64,000 bases of DNA from the IMG/VR virus record IMGVR_UViG_3300017963_000018, positions 26,026 through 90,025 of that record. The stretch is one strand, 5' to 3'. Source of the stretch: a virus. The notes beneath the pieces are model-generated. The model had not been told where the DNA came from and ran no database searches. It saw nothing but the letters and a program-made list of their open reading frames with translations. This document shows, one piece after another, positions 25,133-33,300 of this stretch (the stretch's first letter is position 1; each line of letters begins with the position of its first letter). The translations under genes and the position numbers were made by a program.

Positions 25133-26755
25133 ATGGCTGTCGTAGCAAAAGTAAACATGAAAAACCCCGGTGGCTGGAGTCGCCATGTGGGGGAGAACCT
25201 ATTATTAACTGTTTCGGGATCATCGCTTGCCGCTAAGGAAATAGCTAATGTGGTGGCCTATACCTTCGGGCAGGAAGCGATATTCGGGTTCCGTCCCGTA
25301 AAGTCCAGCCAGGAGCAAAGCAATCACGTTTTGTTTGTCCGTTTGGGGCATATCCTAAGCAACCGTGAGATGCAGAAGATAGCGAATCAGCCCGGGGTCA
25401 CCGACTTCTTGACTACGGGGAAGAAGGAGTATGCCTTTATCAAATCTGATTCAAATCAGACAATAGACCGGTTTAAGCTGGATATAGCGCGGGCTTTACA
25501 GAAGTCAATCACCGGGGGAATCAAGGAGATAAAGCGGATAGCCCTGGTACCAACGGAGGACTATTACACAGAAAAGCCATTACAGTCTGTTCGTAGGAAT
25601 AAGCGATCGCATGCTGGGATTAGGCTGGCCCGGCGGCGCCTACACCAGCGGATCGCCCAGGCTGTCCGTGAAGGGGCTGTGTCCGGCCCTGTGGAGTTTC
25701 AGAAGGGATATAGGCTATCTGATATCATTCAACCTATCGTGGCCGTACGGGATCTAATAGAAGGCGGTATAGACACCGAAGCGGACGTTTTAAAGGTAGG
25801 GGCTATCTTTAGAAAAGAAGTCCTTCGTCCCCAGCGTAGGATATCCCGGCAATTGTACGAGGTAGAAAAGAAGCGAAGGGCACTGTTACGGCAAAAAGAA
25901 TCGCTAACAAAAGAAGCTGGGCGCCTTGAGAAGGCAATAGGGATCGGTCCCTATTTAAACACCGAAGATCCCATAGAGGCTCTACGGTCCCAGGAGAAGC
26001 GAATTTCTTCTGTGTCGCCGGCGGATTGGAAAGAATACCAAGAACATGTCGAATTAATTGCGCAGGTCGACAAGTCTATTAACCGGACATGGCGGGTTGA
26101 GTCTTCCCTGCGGAAGCAGCAAGCCGAGCAGTTAAGCCGGGATGTAGTTCAGATATCGAAAGAAATTCGGGACTTCTCGGGGGACGTTGCGGAAACAATA
26201 GATATCACTTCCAGCCCTAAGTTGGTCCAGATATTCAAAAGGGTGCGGCGTTATTTCCCGAAGGCATGGATTGACGCCGCCGGAGCCTCCAGACTGAAAT
26301 TAGGCTGGACAAGCGGCGCCGACACCGGGGGGTATTTGGAAAAACTAAGTGCGCGGTTTACAGATGTTGCGATTCCCATGGGTGAGGAGAAGCCGGAAGC
26401 TATGATTCTCCATGCCTATATGCACCACTTGTCCCGCTTCAATCCGCGAATCTTTAAATTAGAAAAGGCCTTCTATCGACGCAGGACAGGGAAAGAATCA
26501 CTGAAACGGCTTGGGTACCGGAAGGGCGTTCCCATGGGGACCATGGTTCGCAATGACGATTTCGGGGACGGCCCTTCTCCCGGAAGTAGTTCAGCGGATT
26601 CCCGCTATTTAGGCCGGGACTACGGGGCCGATATTAGTGAGATTATGGCGCAGGCTATCCCCGGACTCTATGGCTACAATAGGGTTATGACGGCTAAATT
26701 ACTGCAAGACAAAGACTTACTTGCATTTGTTTTAGGCTTATTGGTGGCAGTGTAA
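25133..26755 (+). CDS. Probable virion protein with a degenerate metallopeptidase-like C-terminus
   Basis: This is a 540-residue protein. Residues 1-150 form an alpha/beta domain of unknown type and 220-350 are charged helices with coiled-coil character. Residues 375-540 follow the layout of the phage head-associated HExxH domains: a strand, then MILHAYMHHLSRFNP (His427, His431), an R/K-rich helix with RRRTG, and YLGRDYGADISEIMAQAI. The catalytic Glu of HExxH is replaced by Ala428, so peptidase activity is doubtful. It lies next to the MuF-like gene, where such domains are often fused or adjacent. Confidence 0.5.
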   Translation: MAVVAKVNMKNPGGWSRHVGENLLLTVSGSSLAAKEIANVVAYTFGQEAIFGFRPVKSSQEQSNHVLFVRLGHILSNREMQKIANQPGVTDFLTTGKKEYAFIKSDSNQTIDRFKLDIARALQKSITGGIKEIKRIALVPTEDYYTEKPLQSVRRNKRSHAGIRLARRRLHQRIAQAVREGAVSGPVEFQKGYRLSDIIQPIVAVRDLIEGGIDTEADVLKVGAIFRKEVLRPQRRISRQLYEVEKKRRALLRQKESLTKEAGRLEKAIGIGPYLNTEDPIEALRSQEKRISSVSPADWKEYQEHVELIAQVDKSINRTWRVESSLRKQQAEQLSRDVVQISKEIRDFSGDVAETIDITSSPKLVQIFKRVRRYFPKAWIDAAGASRLKLGWTSGADTGGYLEKLSARFTDVAIPMGEEKPEAMILHAYMHHLSRFNPRIFKLEKAFYRRRTGKESLKRLGYRKGVPMGTMVRNDDFGDGPSPGSSSADSRYLGRDYGADISEIMAQAIPGLYGYNRVMTAKLLQDKDLLAFVLGLLVAV

Positions 26756-27048
26756 TGACGTTTGTTTTTTACGAATCTCGAACGCTTCAACCGTTAATAG
26801 CGTGGGTTGATGGGCGGCTAATTGGTAGACAAGACCGCGTGCGAGCGATCCTTGGCAGGTCAAAAGTTCTGCAGGGGAAGCACTTCGGAATTAAACCTCT
26901 TGGCCCTGGATCGCCGACGGAGCATATTAAAGACCCCTTTGCGGCATATGATTTTATACAGAAATACTTTGCAAGTGAGGGGCATACGGTTACAATACGG
27001 GGAGATATACCGGTACCTGGAAAGTTGCCGGAAAAGTCTTTTCAGTGA
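26755..27048 (+). CDS. Small hypothetical protein of the connector module
   Basis: This 97-residue protein was not recognised. It begins with beta-like segments and ends with a basic Gly/Pro stretch. It starts at a TAATG overlap with the previous gene. An overlapping frame in another phase only becomes a credible gene at its internal ATG at 27062. Position suggests a minor structural or assembly role. Confidence 0.5.
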   Translation: MTFVFYESRTLQPLIAWVDGRLIGRQDRVRAILGRSKVLQGKHFGIKPLGPGSPTEHIKDPFAAYDFIQKYFASEGHTVTIRGDIPVPGKLPEKSFQ

Positions 27049-27061
27049 GAGAATAGTATCT

Positions 27062-27247
27062 ATGGCAAGGCGGCGTAGTAAGAACAGGACCGCGAGTGCT
27101 GATCAGGTTACGGCCTTGATCGCGCGCATGTCCGATTCGGATTACGCCCGACACCTTGCAGAAAGAGATCAATTCTATTTTACCTTTCGAGGATCAAAGG
27201 GCCTAGCGGAGGCGCGCCGCAGGCAGGTCCAGAATGGTGAAATATAA
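27062..27247 (+). CDS. Small basic hypothetical protein
   Basis: This 61-residue protein has a very basic N-terminus (MARRRSKNR) and an Arg-rich C-terminus. The frame is open further upstream, but the upstream part overlaps the previous gene. The ATG at 27062 follows GAGAGAATAG, so I use it. Nothing ties it to a family. A nucleic acid or neck-binding role is only a guess from charge and position. Confidence 0.45.
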   Translation: MARRRSKNRTASADQVTALIARMSDSDYARHLAERDQFYFTFRGSKGLAEARRRQVQNGEI

Positions 27248-27276
27248 CGATCTTGCTGAGTTAGAAGTGAAGAGAA

Positions 27277-27606
27277 ATGCTCAAAAGCGCCTTTTTCAAG
27301 GCGAATACTACGATAACGAAGATAGAACGCGCTGGCGCCCTAGATCGATATGGGCAGTCTCAGCTAGAAACTATTTATCGCAATGTGCGTGGGCGGTTAA
27401 GCCAAACAACTAGGTTTTCCCGCACAACACAGGGTGATTCCTTCCTCCTCGATGGGTCTTTATCGCTTGACCGTCGTTTTGTGCTCCAACCAAAGGACAA
27501 GATTACGGTAGGTGATAAGACTTGGATCATATTCACTACAAACGAAGTGCAGGATGTGCACGGGAAAGTTCTATTTAGAACGTACGGGTTGACCAAACAA
27601 AAGTGA
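27277..27606 (+). CDS. Probable head closure (stopper) protein
   Basis: This is a 109-residue protein. After a short helical start, the segment DGSLSLDRRFVLQPKDKITVGDKTWIIFTTNEV is a beta-barrel pattern typical of SPP1 gp16/HK97-type stoppers that plug the connector. It sits between the MuF-like region and the gp10-like tail completion gene, the usual place for this function. The ATG follows AGAAGTGAAGAGAA. A 59-codon frame overlapping its start in another phase was judged a shadow. Confidence 0.5.
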   Translation: MLKSAFFKANTTITKIERAGALDRYGQSQLETIYRNVRGRLSQTTRFSRTTQGDSFLLDGSLSLDRRFVLQPKDKITVGDKTWIIFTTNEVQDVHGKVLFRTYGLTKQK

Positions 27607-27607
27607 T

Positions 27608-28147
27608 ATGGCGATTTCAATTGAACTTGACATGAAAGAATGGAACGAAGGCATCAAGAAGCTTTCGAAACAGTTTACCGGTGAGGCTATTACCTTCGAA
27701 ATGGAGGTAGTTGCCAACCAGGTGCTAAAGAAGGCTATTGATTCCCCCATTCCTTCGGGCTTACGAATGCTCGAGTTGTCGGCTACGACAGTTCGTAATA
27801 ATTCTAAGCTCGAAGTAGCTTTCGGGTTCTCGAAGTCTTATGCCGCCTTCCAAGATCAGCCAGGGAAGAGTGGATCGATTCAAATTAAGCCACGGGTGAA
27901 AAAGGCATTGTATATACCTTTGACACGGGCTGGCGAAAGCCATCGATATGGGCTGAATCCGGTTACGGCCGAAGGGTTAAAACCCGGCGTTGATTTCATT
28001 ATTCGGCGCAAGGCCTTAATTAGGATTAAGCCATATGGCTCGGCATTAGGGCCGAATCACTATTTTTCGGAAACGTTAAAAAGAAATGTGAACTTCATGC
28101 TTGAAGCGCTGACTAAGCGTTTGCAGCAGAAGTTGGGTAGTCAGTAA
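27608..28147 (+). CDS. HK97 gp10-like tail completion or neck protein
   Basis: This is a 179-residue protein. A long first helix (MKEWNEGIKKLSKQF...VVANQVLKKAI) precedes a beta part that includes FGFSKSYAAFQDQPGK, where the YAxxxxx loop is common to HK97 gp10/lambda gpZ-like proteins. A C-terminal helix (YFSETLKRNVNFMLEALTKRL) follows, again as in that family. These proteins sit between head and tail. Position between the stopper and tail terminator candidates agrees. Confidence 0.6.
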   Translation: MAISIELDMKEWNEGIKKLSKQFTGEAITFEMEVVANQVLKKAIDSPIPSGLRMLELSATTVRNNSKLEVAFGFSKSYAAFQDQPGKSGSIQIKPRVKKALYIPLTRAGESHRYGLNPVTAEGLKPGVDFIIRRKALIRIKPYGSALGPNHYFSETLKRNVNFMLEALTKRLQQKLGSQ

Positions 28148-28178
28148 GGGAACCTGGTTATAGATTGCCGGTGAACTA

Positions 28179-28616
28179 ATGGCGTTGATAGCAGTAAATT
28201 TTGCGGAAGAGTTGCAGGATTGGATTGCTGACAATTACACCGTTGAGACATTAACGGTGGGCCAGAACTTCATTCTTGGCAATTTATTAGACCTACAAGA
28301 TATAGCAGATTATCTCGCCTCGAGTGTATCGCTTTCGATGTACGAGGAAGGCGGGAACATTGTGCGGACTGGGCGCCGACATCATCAGGAGCGTTCAATT
28401 CGCTTTGTTTTTAAAGGACAATATGGGCAAGAGGCGGTGAACAAAACCTGGCAACTTTTGCAATGGTTGGAAGATCAGAAGACATTTCTATCTTCAACCT
28501 TCCGGGTTTGGCTGGCGCGCATCGATAAATTGCCTTCTGTAATTGGGGCCGACCAGGATGGGATTCACTTGGCCGACTCCGTTGTAACGTTTTTCGTCTT
28601 ATACCGTACGGGGTAA
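28179..28616 (+). CDS. Probable tail terminator protein
   Basis: This is a 145-residue alpha/beta protein. The position directly before the major tail protein and the pattern (helical N-terminus, VSLSMYEEGGN, R...RSIRFVFKG, helix, C-terminal strands) fit tail terminators of the lambda gpU type. Such proteins end tail-tube polymerisation and join the tail to the head. The sequence alone does not give a definite family. Confidence 0.5.
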   Translation: MALIAVNFAEELQDWIADNYTVETLTVGQNFILGNLLDLQDIADYLASSVSLSMYEEGGNIVRTGRRHHQERSIRFVFKGQYGQEAVNKTWQLLQWLEDQKTFLSSTFRVWLARIDKLPSVIGADQDGIHLADSVVTFFVLYRTG

Positions 28617-28646
28617 AACCCTAGGGCGAAAAGGAGTGAAGAAAGA

Positions 28647-29429
28647 ATGTCCCAAGAAGTACACAATTCTACTAATAACATCAACATTCCACACAATGTA
28701 TCCGTGTGGTTTCAGCCGGATTTCACTGGCTCTTACACAGAATTAGGAGATTTGCTTGTCGATGGCATTACTCTATCACCCGATTTCGCCGAGCACAGGT
28801 CGTATCGAAACGGCATTAACGCTCTGCGAAAGCGAATGGTAGCCGCTAAATCGGCATCGATCACTGCGACGCTTAACGAACCCAACATTGTCAACCTTCA
28901 GAGGGTGCTATTTGGTGGAACAATTGCGACAAGTCAAACAGTGACCGCCTATGAGGGCAAACATCTAACCGTGGCAGATGACGGTGGAATCTATGTAGAT
29001 CTGGCAGATGCCGGAGAAACATCGTTCAGTGACATTACGGTTACTGGCGTTTACGCGGTAACGGATGTTCAGGAGGGCACCAATCTAATTGCTGCCAATA
29101 TCCTCCCTGACACCGATGGCCACGTGACACTTAATGAAACAGACACAGGTTTGTCGTCCGGAGATATCGTTTACGTTCGCTATGAGATTTCAGTTGATTC
29201 GTTGTATTCGACCGAGATCTTCGGTGCGTCTAATGCAACGGTAGAGGGCGCGGCTATGGTCCAAGCACGAAACCTTCAGGGTGGCGTTGTGCAGATCTGG
29301 CAGCTTTCCTCCGTTCATTTGGCAGCCAATGGCGACATGACGTATCCCTTGGACGCTGTCCAATCCATTCCGATCTTGTTGACACTTCAGGAAAGAAGTG
29401 GCTCGTTCGGGACGGTGTACGCGAAATAA
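28647..29429 (+). CDS. Major tail tube protein
   Basis: This 260-residue protein is the probable tube subunit. VSVWFQPDFTGSYTELGDLLVDGITLSP, then RKRMVAAKSASITATL, and a C-terminal MVQARNLQGGVVQIWQLSSVHLAANGDM... LTLQERSG follow the order of tail tube proteins with an inserted beta domain (residues 100-170). It has a good GGAG ribosome site and is followed by the G/GT frameshift pair and the tape measure gene, the classical siphovirus order. Confidence 0.65.
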   Translation: MSQEVHNSTNNINIPHNVSVWFQPDFTGSYTELGDLLVDGITLSPDFAEHRSYRNGINALRKRMVAAKSASITATLNEPNIVNLQRVLFGGTIATSQTVTAYEGKHLTVADDGGIYVDLADAGETSFSDITVTGVYAVTDVQEGTNLIAANILPDTDGHVTLNETDTGLSSGDIVYVRYEISVDSLYSTEIFGASNATVEGAAMVQARNLQGGVVQIWQLSSVHLAANGDMTYPLDAVQSIPILLTLQERSGSFGTVYAK

Positions 29430-29460
29430 TTGTCGGAGCCAGCTTGATTAGCTTCGACAA
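29430..29460 (+). promoter_or_regulatory. Hairpin after the major tail protein gene
   Basis: TTGTCG (29430-29435) pairs with CGACAA (29455-29460), with AGC/GCT complementarity inside, directly after the tail tube stop. No T-run follows, so it is not a standard terminator. mRNA stabilisation or partial attenuation of the downstream assembly genes would fit the position. Confidence 0.3.
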
Positions 29461-29477
29461 AACAATGAGGAGGCGGG

Positions 29478-29918
29478 ATGTCGAAGATACTTCGTCATGC
29501 GACTTACGAGATGGTGGGCGAAGGAGGGCAAAGCTTGCGGTTGAAGAAATGGTCAACTGCGAAGCTTTTCCTCCTTGTCCGCGATATCGGATCGATTCTT
29601 GAGGAATCGTTTGATGGTCTTTTGTTGGATAAGATATCTGAGGTGCAGCTTATTACCCGTTTGGTCATAAGCCTTTGCCGGTCTGAGAAACGCGCTGTGC
29701 GTTTGATCCGCGAAACCTTGGAAGAACCCAAACTTACTGAGAAGGAGATTCTGGGATGGGATCCTGAAGACTTTTTGGGATGTCTTAGGGCGGTTTTTGA
29801 GTTAAACCTAACTAAGGACTTATCAAAAAACTTCGAAGGGCTTCTGGGCCTAATCGGGAATCAGAGCCCGGCTGGAATGAAGAAGTCGGAAAAGCCCTTG
29901 ACAGAAGCCTCTCAGTAA
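29478..29918 (+). CDS. Tail assembly chaperone, short (G-like) form
   Basis: This 146-residue helical protein sits between the tail tube and tape measure genes, as lambda gpG does. Its frame contains a tcA AAA AAC heptamer (29825-29831), after which the -1 frame stays open for 160 codons. GAGGAGG precedes the ATG. These chaperones coat the tape measure protein during tail assembly and are absent from the mature virion. Confidence 0.7.
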   Translation: MSKILRHATYEMVGEGGQSLRLKKWSTAKLFLLVRDIGSILEESFDGLLLDKISEVQLITRLVISLCRSEKRAVRLIRETLEEPKLTEKEILGWDPEDFLGCLRAVFELNLTKDLSKNFEGLLGLIGNQSPAGMKKSEKPLTEASQ

Positions 29919-30313
29919 AAGAAAGACTCGATAATCTCGAAAAAGCGTTATTTAGGATAGTCAGCAGTCTTGGTTACCGGGGCTATAGCTTACGCGAGCT
30001 TTGGGATTACGAAGACGGGGCGACCCTGGATCAGCTTTTAACCTTAAATGTCGAGGCTGGCAGGCTGGCGCTTGTCGATCAAAAGGCACAAGTGAACGCC
30101 ATGACAGTTGCTTTAGCCTCGTTATTTGACGGTTCTCTATTGCAAAAGCACTTCCAGTCTATCGATGCGGCTTTACGGGAAACTGATGTCTTAGGCTTGG
30201 GGACAAGTGGGGGCGCCGGCGGTGGTGGGAAAAGCTTTGCGTCAAAACAGGCGGCTGCAATTCACACAGTTAATCAGCTGAATAAGCTGAATGTTTTGTT
30301 GAGGGCTGGATAA
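29478..30313 (+). CDS. Tail assembly chaperone, -1 frameshift (GT-like) fusion
   Basis: A -1 shift on A-AAA-AAC at 29825-29831 would fuse the first 118 residues of the short form to a 160-residue T domain, for 278 in total. The -1 frame has no stop between 29816 and TAA 30311-30313. It encodes convincing protein (SLGYRGYSLRELWDYEDG, ATLDQLLTLNVEAGRLAL). It ends in TAATG with the tape measure start. The frame has no good start codon of its own until 30092, which argues for the frameshift. Confidence 0.7.
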
Positions 30314-33300
30314 TGGCTGGAACATTTGAAGTAGGGTCCATACTTGCAAAATTTAAAGCAGACCCAACTGCTTTAACTGCTAATCTAAAGCAAGCTGGAC
30401 AAGCGATCGCAGCTTTTGCCAAAAGGCTAAAAGACCGCCTTAAGCAGACAAAGATTCAGTTCTTAGACGCTAAGGGGATCAAGGCGAAGCTTGGCGTCAT
30501 TACGAAACAGTTCACCGCTTTTGCAAAAACAGCGACTAAAGCGTTAGGAAAAATCACATTAAAGATTTCCCTTAAGGCCTTTAAGCTTGGACTAAGGGGT
30601 GCAACGAGGGCTGCCAAGCTTGCCGCGAAAACTATCAAGAAAGGGTTCGCTGGGGTAAACGCCGTCTTCAGCAAATTGCGCGGGGCGATGTTTAGCCTAC
30701 AAGGCCTCCTTGCGACTGTAGGTGCCGCCTTCACTGGGATGTCACTTATCCGGCGGGCGGAGGATATAGATACGCTATCTATAGCCTTCCAGAACTTATC
30801 AAGGTCGGTAGGAGCTACGGCGGATGCATTCTTAGTTGATTTGCGGGCTGCTACGAAGGGAACGGTATCTGATCTTGACTTAATGCGGACAACTAACAAC
30901 GCCGTGTTGCTAGGTGTCGTAAAGGGGCAAAAGGAGTTTGCTGAATTAGCGACGATCGCACGTAGATTAGGTCGTGCCGTTGGGCGGGATACCGTAAACG
31001 CTATCAATGACTTAGCCGTTGGTATTGGTCGCCAAAGTCGTCTGATTCTTGACAACCTGGGTCTTATTGTAAAGGTCGGGGACGCGAATGCAGCATATGC
31101 CGCGAAGTTAGGGAAAACCGTAGAACAGCTCACCGACGCGGAAAGGCGTACTGGGTTTTTTAACGCTGCAATTGAAGCCGGGCGAAAGAAGATTGCTGAG
31201 TTGGGCCCTGATGTAGACACCTTATCCGATTCTTGGGGGAAGTTTACGGCCTCCTTGTCAAATGTTATTGACGTTATCGCAAAAGCATTTGTCGGCGGTG
31301 GCGCGTTCTCCGCTGTAGGGAATTGGCTGACTGAAAACGAAAAGCGCATAGGAGCGTTTGCCGGTTTTATTGCCCGTACTGTAAAGAATTTGGTAGGAAT
31401 CTTTGCCGGGCTATATGCAGATCTGTTTGGCGCTGGCAACAGGAAGGACTTTATAAAGGCCGCAATTGATTTTGTTGTTGATGGGGTTGAGTTTGTCCTA
31501 CGGGCTGCCACAAAGACATTACTACTGGGCTTACGGATTTTGTTTTCCAAAGCAGCGGCTGTTGTATTCAAATTAGTCGCATCTATCTTTGCTGAGTTGG
31601 GAAATCGTGTTGTTGAACAGATTGCTATTTTAATGAATAAGGCAATAGCTTACTTCAAAACAGCTATAACAAAAATTCGTGCAAAGATCCCAGGTGTAAA
31701 CAAGCTGTTTGGGTTAGATGACCCGAAGGCACTTGACGCAGCTTTGAAATCTATAGAACAAGAGGCAGAACGTCGCGCAGGAAATATTCGCAAGAATGCG
31801 GCCAAGAATGCCAAACAGATTGCTGCAATTATCGACGTGACTATAGATGAGGTCAGTGAGGAGCTGGCGGGGTTAGCAGAAGAGATAGCGAGCACTTTTG
31901 ACGGGCAGTCAATCGCACGGCAGCAAAACCGCTTTGTCGGGGCAATTACAAGTAGCATTGACGCGATAAAGAAACAGTGGGACCGGTTAGGATTAGAATT
32001 GAAAGATCCTTTTGCAGGGTTCTCCACAATACAGACACAAAGGGAGATTGCGCAGTTAGGAAAGGTTTTTACGAAGATTGTTAAGCTTAGGGCTGCTGGG
32101 ATCCAAGCGGCGCCGGAGCTAATAACTGAAGCCGACGTAGAAGCCTCCGGAAAACGGCTAAAAGAATTCGAGAAGTATATCCTAGATATCAATAAGCTGT
32201 TTGTGGACCTGAAGAAGGCCCCGGAGGAAGCGCAGGCGGCGATTGCCAACGAGTTTAGGTTTGCTATTGCTGGGCTCAATTCCACCTTACGGGATAGCGC
32301 TGAGGAAACATTAAATTCTGCGCAGTCTATCTTGAAGCAGAAGAGTGCTGCGGAAGCTTCTGCTCATACCCTGCAAGGTCTTCGAAAACAACTAGTTGAG
32401 TCTATGCAGTCTATTAGCGACCAGGCTGCGGCGGGCGAAACGGCTGAAAAGAGTCTTTTGGCAACGGCTGATGCGCTTATCGAGCAGGCCGAAGCCAGTG
32501 GCCAAGCAGTCGGAGTATTAAAGGAGTTGCGGCAGGAAGTGGCGGCTACAGCTACGGCCATGTCGGCATTCGAGGAGGGCGCCGGCACTACAGCCTTCCA
32601 GGTGGGGCGTCAGTTCCGCGTCGAAATGCTTGGTGTTGTCGAAGCTATGATTGGTCAAAGACAGGCTACAGGAGAATCGACAGAAGACTTAGAGAAGCTA
32701 CGGCGTGCTTTTGATCATGCAGCGGGGGGTTTTGAAAGTTTTGCCGGAAGCATTGATAGTCAATCTGGAGCCCTGGAGGGGTTGAAGAACAGTCTCAAGG
32801 GAAGCTTGTCGGCAATGAGTAACCAAGCGGCTGCGGCGGGCCTTGCTTCTGACGCTGCTGTTGAAATGCGGCAACGGCTATTTGAGGCGATAGATGCTTT
32901 CGGGGCACAAACAGTGGCTGTCGTTGATACCGAGCACACCATAAACGGGTTACGGGAAACTGTTAGTCGATTCTTAACAATATTCAAAACAACAGAAACG
33001 GTTCTTAAGTCCACCGGCGAAGAAACCATGTTAACGGCGGATCAGTTAAAGATCTTTATCGAGCGCATGAACAAGGCGAAGAATGACGCGGTGTTGTGGG
33101 CGGGAGCCATGAACAACAACCAGGATGTTCTTCAGTCTTTCAAGAATGCGATCTCCTCCGCTTTCGGCGATTTGTCAAAGGATATTGGAAAAGACGCACT
33201 GGGGAGTATTCAGAAACAAGTAGAAGCTTCCCTGGAAGGGTTTAAAGACTTCGGGGATGTCACAACGGACATTTCTAAGACAGCTGCGGACTTAAGGCTA

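Noticed and set aside
26822-27061. N-terminal 80 residues of the frame ending at 27247
   Set aside because: They overlap the gene at 26755 in another phase with no ribosome site; only the part from ATG 27062 is credible.
27233-27412. 59-codon frame beginning MVKYNDLAELEVKRNAQ
   Set aside because: It overlaps the stopper-like gene in another phase; the 27277 frame fits the family and size expected for this position.
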